From the NCBI RefSeq assembly GCF_023806125.1, contig NZ_JAMSKT010000005.1, forward strand, positions 62,001-126,000: 64,000 bases of DNA, written 5' to 3'. This document shows positions 1 through 8,299 of this stretch, one piece after another. Under the pieces are notes generated by a model, which was given only the letters and a program-made list of their open reading frames with translations, ran no database searches and had not been told where the DNA came from. This DNA is from Clostridium caldaquaticum (GTDB lineage Bacteria; Bacillota; Clostridia; Clostridiales; Clostridiaceae). Position 1 is the first letter of the stretch. Each line of letters starts with the position of its first letter. The translations under genes were made by a program, and so were the position numbers.

Positions 1-60
1 TCCCTGCCTGATAATATCATGATCATCCGCAATCAATACCTTAATTACCTCTTTTTTCAT
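1..60 (-). CDS. Response regulator, NarL/DegU type (N-terminal fragment)
   Basis: Only the first 20 codons lie in the window; the gene continues past base 1. They read as the first beta strand of a receiver domain followed by the acidic pocket (LIADDHDIIRQG), the usual N-terminus of LuxR/NarL-class regulators such as DegU. The start overlaps the 3' end of the sensor kinase gene by 20 bp, so the two are translationally coupled and should be cognate partners. The output domain cannot be seen, so the DegU/NarL assignment rests on this motif and the DegS-like neighbour. Confidence 0.85.
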   Translation of the reverse strand, partial: MKKEVIKVLIADDHDIIRQG

Positions 61-1222
61 CCCTGATCACCTCACGATTAATAGGAAGCTTAACGCTGTA
101 TGTGGTTCCTGAACCTGGCAAAGACTTTATTTCAATTTCTCCCTGAAGCTGATTAACTCTATCAAGTATGCCTATAAGACCATAAGAAGCTCCTTTAGTT
201 TTCACAGACTTTAAAGTTTCTTCCACATCAAAACCAATTCCATCATCTGATATAACAACCATCAAATACTTTGTTCCAAAATCCAGCTTTATTTCTGCAT
301 GTTTTGCCTTGGAATGTTTTTTAATATTATTAAATACCTCTTGAATTATACGATACACAGCTACCTGTATTATAGGTTCTATTTCTTCCTTTATAGGTTT
401 TAACTTTAATTTTATATCAATATCAGCTTCTTGAGTAATTGCTTTTATCATTTGCTGCACAGTTTCATTAAGTCCTAAATCATCTAAAGACATTGGTCTT
501 AAATCAAAAATAATATTTCTAACTTCCTTTAGTGCTATCTTCACGCTTTCTTTTAAACTAGAGAGTTCCTTAAGCCCTTCTTCTAAATCTTTTCGAAGAA
601 CTATATTGCAAATATCTACCTTCATTACAGCATTAGCCATATGCTGTGCTGGTCCATCATGAATATCTCTTGCTATCCTGCGCCTTTCATTTTCTTGAGC
701 TTCCAGTATTTTTATACCAAGAAACATCTCAGAATTTTTATCTGTTTCTCCTAAAGCTGAAGATATATCACCTTCTAAATATCCTAGTGCAATACTTATC
801 TGATTGATTACTTTTTCAGCACTTTCTATATTTTCAGCTGACCTTTTAAGCGCCAGCTCTAATTGTGTTCTTCTCTCTCTTAGCGCCTTTTCTTCATTTT
901 TCTTAGTAAAGAATTTAACTCTAATATCAGAAGCTTTTTCGTAAGCTTCTTTAATATCCTTTTCCGTATATTTATGAAAGTCTGCAGATACCTCTGCCAG
1001 TCTTTTTCTCATTACTTTATCTTGCTTTTCAAGATTATCTACTTCATCGATTACCTGTGCAATATCCTTCTTTATTTGAACCAGCTGCGTTTTTAAGCCT
1101 TCCTGCTCAATTCTTATACTATCAACTATTTCAAGTATTTGTCCTCTGCTAAGGCCTATTTCTTCTATTACTTTTTTGATTATTTTATTAATAGCATCAA
1201 TATCTAATTCAACATTATTCAT
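41..1222 (-). CDS. DegS-like cytoplasmic sensor histidine kinase
   Basis: A 393-residue kinase with no membrane segment. The first ~170 residues are Lys/Glu-rich and heptad-like, a coiled coil like the DegS signalling domain. A HisKA_3 dimerisation segment follows near residues 180-200 (ERRRIARDIHDGPAQH, phospho-acceptor His in RDIHDGP). An HATPase_c domain near residues 280-380 has the N-box region FNNIKKHS and G-box DDGIGFD. It should phosphorylate the overlapping response regulator. Lack of a transmembrane sensor implies a cytoplasmic input. A GGGG ribosome site precedes the ATG. The prepilin peptidase gene ends 31 bp upstream on the same strand and may be cotranscribed. Confidence 0.9.
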   Translation of the reverse strand: MNNVELDIDAINKIIKKVIEEIGLSRGQILEIVDSIRIEQEGLKTQLVQIKKDIAQVIDEVDNLEKQDKVMRKRLAEVSADFHKYTEKDIKEAYEKASDIRVKFFTKKNEEKALRERRTQLELALKRSAENIESAEKVINQISIALGYLEGDISSALGETDKNSEMFLGIKILEAQENERRRIARDIHDGPAQHMANAVMKVDICNIVLRKDLEEGLKELSSLKESVKIALKEVRNIIFDLRPMSLDDLGLNETVQQMIKAITQEADIDIKLKLKPIKEEIEPIIQVAVYRIIQEVFNNIKKHSKAKHAEIKLDFGTKYLMVVISDDGIGFDVEETLKSVKTKGASYGLIGILDRVNQLQGEIEIKSLPGSGTTYSVKLPINREVIRDEKRGN

Positions 1223-1253
1223 CTTAACATCCCCTTCATATATGGCGATAAAT

Positions 1254-1850
1254 TTATGTAAATATCAAAAAGGAAAGAAAACTGCCTAAAGCTAGAAATG
1301 GTCCGAAGGGAATATAATCTTTAGCCCCTTTTACTTTAAAAAGTAATAAAAAAATACTAATAACTGCGGATAAGGCAAAAGCTATAAAAATTGCCCATAA
1401 AACCTTATATGTGCCCAAAAAAGCTCCAATACCAAACATTAATTTAATATCCCCACCGCCTAAAGCCCCTGGGATAAGGGCTAAGAGAAACAGGATAATT
1501 CCTCCTGTAAGCATACCAGATAAACTCTTTATAAAAGATATATCTCCTGAAAATACAAAAAATAAACCGCATATTAATGCAATAATACAAAGCCTGTCTG
1601 GTATGATTTCATATCTTAAGTCTACAAATGAAACAACAATAAGAATTGCAGACATTACAACACCTTTAATAAATAACTTATCTAAACCAAACTTTATAAA
1701 AAGTATTAAAAACAATACTGCACTAACTGTAACAATAAAAAAGTTTATTGATTTTATTTTTTCTCCCGAAATATGGTAATAAATTCTATTTGAAGCTAAG
1801 TTTAGTAAAAAACCAATGAGTAATCCTATTAGAAAAATTATTATTGTCAT
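1254..1850 (-). CDS. Prepilin peptidase, A24 aspartic protease family (short form)
   Basis: Polytopic membrane protease (about six hydrophobic segments) that would cut type IV prepilin or pseudopilin leaders. Both catalytic Asp motifs are visible: FVDLRYEIIPD and GGGDIKL. The N-terminus has the conserved GFLLN segment but lacks the CxxC zinc-binding insertion of long PilD enzymes, so at 198 residues this is the short form. I chose the ATG at 1850 because AGAGGATT stands just upstream; the frame is open 34 codons further but those have no ribosome site. No pilin genes are in the window. It sits directly upstream of the DegS/DegU-like pair, which suggests a shared transcript. Confidence 0.85.
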   Translation of the reverse strand: MTIIIFLIGLLIGFLLNLASNRIYYHISGEKIKSINFFIVTVSAVLFLILFIKFGLDKLFIKGVVMSAILIVVSFVDLRYEIIPDRLCIIALICGLFFVFSGDISFIKSLSGMLTGGIILFLLALIPGALGGGDIKLMFGIGAFLGTYKVLWAIFIAFALSAVISIFLLLFKVKGAKDYIPFGPFLALGSFLSFLIFT

Positions 1851-1935
1851 ACAAATCCTCTTTACGCTCACTTTTAATGATATGTTTAATTTAATTATAT
1901 ACAATAGCAAAAAATAAACAAGGGAATAAGAAGAA

Positions 1936-1996
1936 TAAGGGACGGTTATCAATAATTAGCTTTTTAAAAATGCTTAAATTTGATAACCGTCCCTAA
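1936..1996. repeat. Palindromic interspersed repeat, copy 1
   Basis: Perfect 14-bp inverted arms (AGGGACGGTTATCA at 1938-1951 and its complement at 1981-1994) flank a 29-bp AT-rich centre. A near-identical element lies at 9481-9573, so this is a dispersed repeat and not a gene-specific terminator. Size and arm sequence resemble the REP/MITE-like GGGACGG palindromes common in clostridial genomes. No transposase of the REP-associated type is in the window. Confidence 0.85.
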
Positions 1997-2081
1997 GTTA
2001 CTAATTCTATATTCTGCTATTCCGAAAACTTCAATATCTGCAACAAAAAGTGTTTGAAAAAAGACAAAAAAAGTCCCCCTA

Positions 2082-2104
2082 TTTTGAAATCGAAGATTTC
2101 AAAA
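2082..2104. terminator. Perfect hairpin just downstream of the IS110 transposase
   Basis: Ten-bp perfect arms (TTTTGAAATC/GATTTCAAAA) around a 3-nt loop, starting 15 bp past the transposase stop. Read on the minus strand it is followed by TAGGGGGAC and then a T7 run, so it may end transposase transcription or be part of the insertion sequence end. Confidence 0.5.
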
Positions 2105-2119
2105 AACTAAGAATATATA

Positions 2120-3349
2120 TTAGCTCTTAGCAGCTGAAGCTTCTTGCATAGTAACCGTATATCCAAGTGCCTCTAATTGTTTTGTTAATTTCTTTACTTT
2201 TGTGTCCTTATTTAATGAGTTAAAATAGTCTGAACCAAGCTCGTGGTATGGTATTTTTTTAGATAGAATTTGATAAATTACTATTAGAATTGAATGAGCA
2301 ACGGCAACAGCAGCTCGAAGTTTACCTCTACGAGCAGCAATTCTATGATACTGTGAGTAAAAATATGTATTTTTCATACGAGCACTAACCCAAGCAGCTT
2401 CAACTAGAATAGCTCTTAAATGTTTATTACCCTCACGAATTTGTCCGCTTTTTTTTTTACCAGCACTTTCATTATTACCAGGGCATAAACCAGCCCATGA
2501 AGCTAAATGATTTGCCGTAGGAAACCTGCTCATATCAGTACCAATTTCTGCAATAATAAGTTCTGCTGCTCTTTGTCCAATACCTGGTATACTATCTATC
2601 AATTCTATTAATTCTCTATCATCTTGCATTCTACTTTCAATTTCTTTTGATAAATCTTCAATTTGTTTATTAATAAAATCAATATGTTGAAGCTGAACTG
2701 AAAGTAACTTCTTCTGGTGCTCACCAATTAGCCCAGTTAAAGATTTTTGTAGTTCTGGTATTTTATTCTTTAATGTACCTTTAGCTAACAATGATAAAGC
2801 TTCAGGATTTAAGTTGCCATCAATAATAGAATCTAACATTTTTCTTACAGATACACCCATAATATTTGATGCTACAGAGGATACTTTAATATTTGCACCT
2901 TCTAAAATTTTTTGCACTCTAGTAACTTCACGTGTTCGTTCTTCAGTAATACTTTTTCGATATCTTATAAGCTCTCTTAGTTCTCTCTGGTCACGTGATG
3001 GAATATAACTTGCTCTAAGAAGTCCATGCTTTAAGAGATCTGCTATCCATTCAGCATCTTTAACATCAGTCTTTCTTCCTGGAACTGCTTTCATGTGTTT
3101 TGCATTTACTACTAGTGTTTTAATATTTTCTGCTTCTAGTAGGTTATAAATTGGTTTCCAAAACACACCTGTACTCTCCATGGCAACAGCTTCAGAACTA
3201 CTTTTTTTAATATACTCAACTAGTTCAATTAAGTCTTCGGTCATTGTTCCAAATGTTAGGGTTTCTTTATTTTTACCATTAATAAAACAGGCAACAACCA
3301 CTTTTTTATGAACATCTAATCCACAACACTTTTTGTATACAACTTGCAT
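2120..3349 (-). CDS. IS110-family DEDD transposase
   Basis: A 409-residue transposase that looks full length and intact. The N-terminal RuvC-like DEDD domain shows GLDVHKK (first Asp), AMESTG (Glu) and DVKDAEWIADLL (two Asp). A central coiled coil follows. The C-terminal Transposase_20 domain has the helix-hairpin-helix IPGIGQRAAELI, the WAGLCPGNNES segment and the conserved Ser region SAGKKKSG. IS110 enzymes recombine DNA guided by a structured RNA from the element's own end. The ribosome site AAGGAG precedes the ATG. With all motifs present the element may still be active. Confidence 0.95.
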   Translation of the reverse strand: MQVVYKKCCGLDVHKKVVVACFINGKNKETLTFGTMTEDLIELVEYIKKSSSEAVAMESTGVFWKPIYNLLEAENIKTLVVNAKHMKAVPGRKTDVKDAEWIADLLKHGLLRASYIPSRDQRELRELIRYRKSITEERTREVTRVQKILEGANIKVSSVASNIMGVSVRKMLDSIIDGNLNPEALSLLAKGTLKNKIPELQKSLTGLIGEHQKKLLSVQLQHIDFINKQIEDLSKEIESRMQDDRELIELIDSIPGIGQRAAELIIAEIGTDMSRFPTANHLASWAGLCPGNNESAGKKKSGQIREGNKHLRAILVEAAWVSARMKNTYFYSQYHRIAARRGKLRAAVAVAHSILIVIYQILSKKIPYHELGSDYFNSLNKDTKVKKLTKQLEALGYTVTMQEASAAKS

Positions 3350-3359
3350 AACAATACTC

Positions 3360-3545
3360 CTTAAAAAATATATTATCGGTAAGCTTCTTTAAAATAGAAT
3401 AATCTATTCCGCGTGCTTTCCCGGTTACTGGAAGCGACAATCTTCGATCCATAAAAGAAGCCAAATCAAGCTATCGCGCGAACTCGCAGTATCAATGCCA
3501 TCCGATTATCTACCGATATTTAGGATTATTGCCAAGCTAAGAAGT
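3360..3545 (-). ncRNA. Candidate IS110 bridge RNA / leader
   Basis: About 185 bp directly upstream of the transposase start, not coding and clearly more GC-rich than the surroundings (for example CGCGCGATAG and CCGGGAAAGCACGCGG on the minus strand). An 8-bp perfect long-range pairing (3374-3381 with 3511-3518, TATCGGTA/TACCGATA) encloses about 130 nt. Inside is a small hairpin AATAGA-TTAT-TCTATT. In the IS110 subgroup this is where the guide RNA with target- and donor-binding loops is encoded. The position and structure are seen; the loop assignments are not worked out. Confidence 0.6.
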
Positions 3546-3579
3546 TTTCATCATCTTGTGGTGAAAATAATTTTTCATG

Positions 3580-4350
3580 GGGAGCTATCGCAGCCCTAGC
3601 AAGGTATATACCTATATACTTAACTGCTTGTCTAGTATCATCTAGTCTTCTTTTTGCATTTACATAAAATCCTTTAGGATACTTTTTATACATACTGCTA
3701 ATCAATTGTCTTGTCTTATAACAATTAAAATGTTTCTTAAATTATATCTAACAATATCTTTTGCCATGCTTTCTTTAAAAACGGATATGGTATATACTCT
3801 ACACTTTTCCACCATTTATTTTTTTATCTATAGCTCCCTCAGTAACTAAAGCATGTACATGTAGATTCCATTTCAAATCTCTACCAAATGTATGTATTAC
3901 CGCAATTACTCCTACCTCGTAATCACACTTCTTTTTCTTTTTATACCAATGAGAAATAACATTATATACGCCATCCTGTAGTTCTTTTAATAATTCCCTC
4001 CTGCTATAAAAGAAATTTCTTAGCTCTTCAGGCATTGTAAATACACTATGTCGATGAACAACTCTCAACATGTTTTCTTGTTGTTTTTCTGCCCATTTTA
4101 GTGTATAAAGCCTACCACATCTATTACAAAACTTACTTTTACATGTAAAAGGTACTTTAGTTATATCTCCACATGCTCCGCAAATATATTCAGCAAATCC
4201 ATTCTTGATATCACTACAATTAATAGCCTTATTTACTAAAAAATCTATATGCTGTCGCATATTCTCAGAAACCCTATACCAATATTTGTTTTTAAAGTCA
4301 TCATATCTATCAATTAATATTTCTTTAATAGTTATCTTTTTCGTATCCAT
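3580..4350 (-). pseudogene. IS91-like transposase, frameshifted and truncated
   Basis: The first 183 codons (4350 to 3799) are open and encode the N-terminal zinc-binding domain (CGACG, CKSKFCNRCG) and the HUH metal site (HVHALV) of IS91-family Y2 transposases. After INGGKV the frame stops. The protein resumes in another frame as WKSVEYIPYPFLKKAWQ, stops again, and resumes in a third as KKHFNCYKTRQL through AVKYIGIYLARAAIA, which contains the catalytic-Tyr region. It then ends at the IS110 left side. At least two frameshifts plus loss of the 3' end make it non-functional. Confidence 0.85.
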
Positions 4351-4422
4351 AATATTAATATTACCACAAGTTATCCACAGATTTTAATTTTTATAGTTTC
4401 CTATAGAGTAAAAAAATATCAA

Positions 4423-4452
4423 AGCCGTAGGAGCTTATTTTTTCCTAAGGCT
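4423..4452. terminator. Terminator downstream of the uracil permease
   Basis: Hairpin AGCCgTAGGA / TCCTAaGGCT with one internal mismatch. It is followed by a T7 run on the plus strand and, after a few bases, a T7 run on the minus strand. It lies between the permease stop and the IS91 remnant and most likely ends the permease transcript. Confidence 0.7.
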
Positions 4453-4481
4453 TTTTTTATTTCTATCCTCTGTTTAACTTT

Positions 4482-5723
4482 TTACTTTCTATTTAACACT
4501 GCATTTACAGCAACACCTACTATTGCCGCAAAGCTTAATCCTGATATACTTACTGTTTTTGTTACAGGTATTCCTATATTAACTCCTGCATATGTTGGCA
4601 TAAGTCCTAGTATTAAAACTGTTGCCATTATTATTATATTCTTTATATTAAATTCAACTTTGCTGTTCTTTATTGTTTGAACACCTATTAGAGCTATCAT
4701 TGAGTATAGCATAAAGCTTATTCCACCCATAACTGGTACTGGTATTGTCTTTAAGAATCCTCCAACCTTTCCTACAAACCCTAGAATCATTGCAAATGCT
4801 GCTGTCATTCTTAGGATTGATGGGTCATAGTTTTTAGTTATTGCAAGAACTCCTGTATTTTCACCGTATGTTGTATTTGCAGGTCCACCAATTAGTCCTG
4901 CCACCATTGTTGCAAGTCCATCTCCAAGTAGTGTTCTATTTAATCCTGGATCCTTTATAAAATCTTTACCTACAACTTCTCCATTTGTAGTAATATCACC
5001 TATATGCTCCATGAAAACTGCTAGAACAACTGGTGCTATTATTGCTATTGCCGCTATATCGAACTTTGGAAGAGTGAAATTTGGCACTGCGAAAATTGGT
5101 GATGTCTTAACTGCCGCTGTATCTACAATTCCCATACCTGCTGATAGGATATACCCAACAGTTACCCCTATTATTATTGATAATTGCTTTATAAGTCCTT
5201 TTCCTAAAACTGTAACTGATACTGCTGTAAGAAGTGTAAATATTGATACTGTGAAATTTGTCTTTGCACTTCCATATGCAACTGGAACTAGATTAAGTCC
5301 TATAACCATTATCATTGGTCCTACAACTTGTGAAGGAAGTACCTTTCTTATCTTTTCTACTCCTATCTTTTCAACCAAGAATGAAACTATTACATAGATT
5401 AGACCTGCTACAACTATTCCACCTTGTGCATATCTTAAATCTCCGTTATATACTTGTTTTACTGCTAGTATACCAGGGATAAATGCAAATGATGAACCTA
5501 AGAAAACAGGTACTTTTTTCTTTGTGCAGAAGTGGAAAATCATTGTTCCAAGACCTGCTGAAAAGATTGAAACTGATGGATCAAGACCTGTTAGAATTGG
5601 AACCAAAACTGTTGCTCCAAACATTGCAATTAAATGTTGAATTGCTAGTATAACTCTTTTTACCTTTTCCCAAGTAGAAACTTCTTGAACTGATAATTCC
5701 TTTGATAAAACCTCTTGTGCCAT
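4482..5723 (-). CDS. uraA: Uracil permease, NCS2 family
   Basis: A 413-residue polytopic nucleobase transporter with the NCS2 signatures: an early GATVLVPILTG segment, the HFCTKKKVPVFLGSSFAF region, the central FMEHIGDITTNGEVVG motif and GPANTTYGENTGV, which carry residues that bind substrate and the coupling ion. Length is normal for UraA/PyrP. The PyrR-type leader immediately upstream favours uracil over xanthine as substrate. The gene is monocistronic, flanked by its leader and a terminator. The start ATG follows GGAGGAGGAATT. Confidence 0.93.
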   Translation of the reverse strand: MAQEVLSKELSVQEVSTWEKVKRVILAIQHLIAMFGATVLVPILTGLDPSVSIFSAGLGTMIFHFCTKKKVPVFLGSSFAFIPGILAVKQVYNGDLRYAQGGIVVAGLIYVIVSFLVEKIGVEKIRKVLPSQVVGPMIMVIGLNLVPVAYGSAKTNFTVSIFTLLTAVSVTVLGKGLIKQLSIIIGVTVGYILSAGMGIVDTAAVKTSPIFAVPNFTLPKFDIAAIAIIAPVVLAVFMEHIGDITTNGEVVGKDFIKDPGLNRTLLGDGLATMVAGLIGGPANTTYGENTGVLAITKNYDPSILRMTAAFAMILGFVGKVGGFLKTIPVPVMGGISFMLYSMIALIGVQTIKNSKVEFNIKNIIIMATVLILGLMPTYAGVNIGIPVTKTVSISGLSFAAIVGVAVNAVLNRK

Positions 5724-5744
5724 TATAATTCCTCCTCCTTTTTC

Positions 5745-5758
5745 AGCCTCTCAGGACT
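5745..5758 (-). promoter_or_regulatory. PyrR-binding loop next to the uraA ribosome site
   Basis: The minus strand reads AGTCCTGAGAGGCT, a full match to the PyrR RNA consensus ARUCCNGNGAGGYU. It lies 21 nt before the start codon and abuts the GGAGGAGG ribosome site, downstream of the attenuator terminator. PyrR bound here could block ribosome access, as opposed to promoting termination. Confidence 0.8.
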
Positions 5759-5777
5759 GATTTAAAAGTTTTTAGAC

Positions 5778-5812
5778 ATTAAAAAAACTTCTCACCCTGC
5801 TGGTAAGAAGTT
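5778..5812 (-). terminator. pyr-type attenuator terminator in the uraA leader
   Basis: Minus-strand RNA forms AACTTCTTACC / GGTGAGAAGTT (11 bp, one G-U) followed by a T-run. The 5' arm can instead pair with the upstream segment CTGGTAAGA at about 5849-5857, giving an antiterminator. That segment is also held by the upstream PyrR hairpin. This is the classic anti-antiterminator, antiterminator, terminator arrangement of pyr leaders. Confidence 0.85.
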
Positions 5813-5839
5813 ATAGACGCACAAATATACATATAGATA

Positions 5840-5880
5840 TCCATCCACTCTCTTACCAGCCTCACGGGACTGATTTAAAG
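5840..5880 (-). promoter_or_regulatory. PyrR-binding anti-antiterminator in the uraA leader
   Basis: The core at 5858-5871 reads AGTCCCGTGAGGCT on the minus strand, matching the PyrR consensus ARUCCNGNGAGGYU. It runs into GGTAAGAGAG, which is complementary to the 5' arm of the terminator. Binding of PyrR with UMP or UTP should stabilise this hairpin, free the terminator and switch uraA off. Confidence 0.85.
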
Positions 5881-6006
5881 AACTCATTCATCTTTATCAT
5901 TATATCATGGTAAATTGTGCATTGCAACACTTTTTTGAGTACCAAATAGGAGAAAACGAAATACTAATTTTATTTTCAAATTTTCAATTAACCTATTTGG
6001 CACTAG

Positions 6007-6639
6007 TTATATATTAGCTATCCTATCTGCCACGTCCTTGGCATCCTCTATATCATGTGTAACAAATATTGATGTTGTATGAGATTTTTTTAGTATGTCT
6101 TTGATTTCATTTCTTATCTTTTTTCTAAGGTTTGCGTCTAGGTTGCTAAATGGTTCGTCTAGCAGTATAAGTGAAGGTTTTGGGGCGAGTGCCCTTGCTA
6201 TTGCTACTCTTTGTTGTTGTCCTCCACTTAGTTCATGGGGATATCTTTTTTTAAAGTCTTTCATGTCTACTAGTTCTAATACTTCATCTAATATTCTTTG
6301 CTTTTCCTTTTTATCTACATTACCAACCCCAAACAAAACATTCTTCTCAACAGTCATATGAGGAAAAAGCGCATAGTCTTGAAATACCATACCTATACCT
6401 CTTTTTTCTGGCTCAATAAATATATCTTTATTATATAGTGTACTATTTTCAACTATTATCTCACCCATACTTGGCACTTCGAGCCCTGATATTAATCTAA
6501 GTATAGTGCTTTTCCCACTTCCGCTTGGCCCTAGAAGTGCAACTATCTCTCCCTTTTCAATCTCTAAATTAAAGTTTTTTATTTGATAATCCTTAGCATT
6601 TTTATATTTAAAACTCAAATTTTTTATAACAAAATACAT
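6007..6639 (-). CDS. fbpC: Ferric iron ABC transporter, ATP-binding subunit (short FbpC)
   Basis: ABC ATPase with Walker A GPSGSGKS, Q-loop FQDYALFPH, signature LSGGQQQR, Walker B LILLDEP and switch VTHD. It would energise the permease encoded 5 bp upstream. At 210 residues it stops just after the H-loop (DVADRIANI), whereas FbpC-type subunits are usually about 350 residues with a C-terminal TOBE regulatory domain. No TOBE remnant could be read downstream, so this is a naturally short form or an old truncation. A 9-bp inverted repeat (CCAAATAGG, 5942-5950 and 5992-6000) follows the stop, without an adjacent T-run. Confidence 0.88.
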   Translation of the reverse strand: MYFVIKNLSFKYKNAKDYQIKNFNLEIEKGEIVALLGPSGSGKSTILRLISGLEVPSMGEIIVENSTLYNKDIFIEPEKRGIGMVFQDYALFPHMTVEKNVLFGVGNVDKKEKQRILDEVLELVDMKDFKKRYPHELSGGQQQRVAIARALAPKPSLILLDEPFSNLDANLRKKIRNEIKDILKKSHTTSIFVTHDIEDAKDVADRIANI

Positions 6640-6644
6640 ACTAC

Positions 6645-8276
6645 CTACTCCTTATCAACCCTATTTATAAAACTTATTGCAATTATACTAATTAATATAA
6701 TTACAATTGCTGGAACAGATGCCTCTTGAAGCATTTCATCTGCAGCGTAATCAAATGTTCTTGTTGCTAGGGTATTAAAATTAAATGGCCTTAATAAAAG
6801 AGTTAAAGGAAGTTCTCTTATAATGTCTATAAAAACTAGTACAAGACTACTTATTATGGCTGGTTTTAACATAGGAATATCTATTTTTATAAATGTCTTG
6901 AATGTACTTTGTCCAAGCAATCTAGATGCTTCAAAGAACTTTTTTCCCATCTTTTCATATCCCGACTCTATTGCTTGATATGAAACTCCTAAAAACCTTA
7001 TAACATAGGCAAAGAAAAGCATAAATATGCTAGTGGAAAGAATAAGCGTTTTGGAGTTTTCATTTATCATTAAATAAAGCCATTTTAGATTTCTATCTAT
7101 ATTAACAAACAATAATATTACAGAAATTGCAATTACAGCTGCTGGGACTGAATATCCAACCATTGTTGTTTTCGAAATTATTTTTGATAGAATTCCTTCA
7201 TGAATGCTGCAATAGTTCCCTATAACTAGAGATATTATTGTAATAACAAGTGCTGCCGTAATTGATAAAGTCAGTGTATTTAAAGACATCATTATAAACG
7301 AACTATTCAAAACACGTTTATATGTTAAAGATGCAAAATACAGTAGTTGTAATGTTGGTATTAAAAATGATAGTAGAAATATTATAGTAAAAAAGCCTAC
7401 AACTAAATTCTTTTTAATACCTGTTAATCTTTTTCTTGAAACAGGTTTAATTTTAGTATTACTATAACTATATTTTCTTCTTCCCCTCATGAATTTTTCA
7501 AATAAAATTACAGATACAACACCAACCATAAGTATTGCAGCAATTCTAACCGAAGACTCGACATCTCCAAGTGAAAACCAAGTTTTAAATATTGCTGTTG
7601 TAAATGTTTGAACACCAAAATACGAAACAACACCATAATCACTTAAAACCTCAAGTGCCACAAGTGTTGCCCCACTTACGATGGCAACCCTTGAAATTGG
7701 AACTATAACTTTGAAAAATATAGCTACATTTCCCTTACCTAGAAGTCTTGCACTTTCAACAAGTGTTGCTGACTGTTTTTCTAAAAATGATTTTGTTATT
7801 AAATATACATAGGGAAACAAAAATATAGTTAATATAAACACAGCCCCTTTAAGAGACATTATGTTAAAATACCTCTGATCAACTACAACATTAAATTTAT
7901 TTCGAAGAAGAGACTGTATTATGCCTGTATAACTTAAAAGTCCATTATATGTGTAAGCTCCTATATATGGTGGTATAGCCATTGGGAGAACTAATATCCA
8001 TTTAAAAAATCTTCTAAATGGAAAATCATAAAATGTAACAAAATATGCCGTTAAAACTCCTATTATCACAGTAAATAAAACTACTGCTATTGTTAGTTTT
8101 ATACTATCTGCAATGTATACCTTTAGCATATACTGCTTAATATGTGCCCAGTTTTCATTAACTGGATTTATTAAATTCAAAACAATTTCAACACTAGGTA
8201 ATAGAATTAATATTACAATTACAAAACTTATAATAGACCATCCATTTAAGTTCCTTTTTAAGCTAATTTTATTCAT
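6645..8276 (-). CDS. fbpB: Ferric iron ABC transporter permease, fused two-domain FbpB
   Basis: About 543 residues with roughly twelve membrane helices in two halves. Each half has a binding-protein-dependent transport (EAA) loop, for example ESARLLGKGNVAIFFKVIVP and EASRLLGQSTFKTFIKIDIP. This duplicated layout is characteristic of FbpB/SfuB iron permeases. I chose the ATG at 8276 behind AAGGGTG; GTG and TTG codons lie 6-9 bp earlier but overlap the ribosome site. Both conserved loops look intact. The gene lies between the binding protein and ATPase genes. Confidence 0.9.
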   Translation of the reverse strand: MNKISLKRNLNGWSIISFVIVILILLPSVEIVLNLINPVNENWAHIKQYMLKVYIADSIKLTIAVVLFTVIIGVLTAYFVTFYDFPFRRFFKWILVLPMAIPPYIGAYTYNGLLSYTGIIQSLLRNKFNVVVDQRYFNIMSLKGAVFILTIFLFPYVYLITKSFLEKQSATLVESARLLGKGNVAIFFKVIVPISRVAIVSGATLVALEVLSDYGVVSYFGVQTFTTAIFKTWFSLGDVESSVRIAAILMVGVVSVILFEKFMRGRRKYSYSNTKIKPVSRKRLTGIKKNLVVGFFTIIFLLSFLIPTLQLLYFASLTYKRVLNSSFIMMSLNTLTLSITAALVITIISLVIGNYCSIHEGILSKIISKTTMVGYSVPAAVIAISVILLFVNIDRNLKWLYLMINENSKTLILSTSIFMLFFAYVIRFLGVSYQAIESGYEKMGKKFFEASRLLGQSTFKTFIKIDIPMLKPAIISSLVLVFIDIIRELPLTLLLRPFNFNTLATRTFDYAADEMLQEASVPAIVIILISIIAISFINRVDKE

Positions 8277-8299
8277 ATTCAACACCCTTTTAAATAATC

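Larger units (their letters stand above)
2082..3580 (-). mobile_element. IS110-family insertion sequence (ends approximate)
   Basis: One intact DEDD transposase gene plus about 200 bp of non-coding leader on its 5' side, the layout of the IS110 subgroup. IS110 elements usually lack clear terminal inverted repeats and target duplications, and I see none, so the ends are estimates. The left side abuts the remains of an IS91-like gene, whose reading frame becomes unrelated near 3580. Confidence 0.7.

Noticed and set aside
1411-1779. Plus-strand open frame of 122 codons
   Set aside because: Antisense to the prepilin peptidase gene, Pro/Ile-rich with no ribosome site or family resemblance.
5011-5397. 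Plus-strand open frame of 128 codons
   Set aside because: Antisense to uraA; Thr/Ile-rich shadow translation without a ribosome site.
5786-5880. Purine riboswitch before the NCS2 permease
   Set aside because: The leader carries two clear PyrR consensus loops and none of the conserved purine-aptamer loops.
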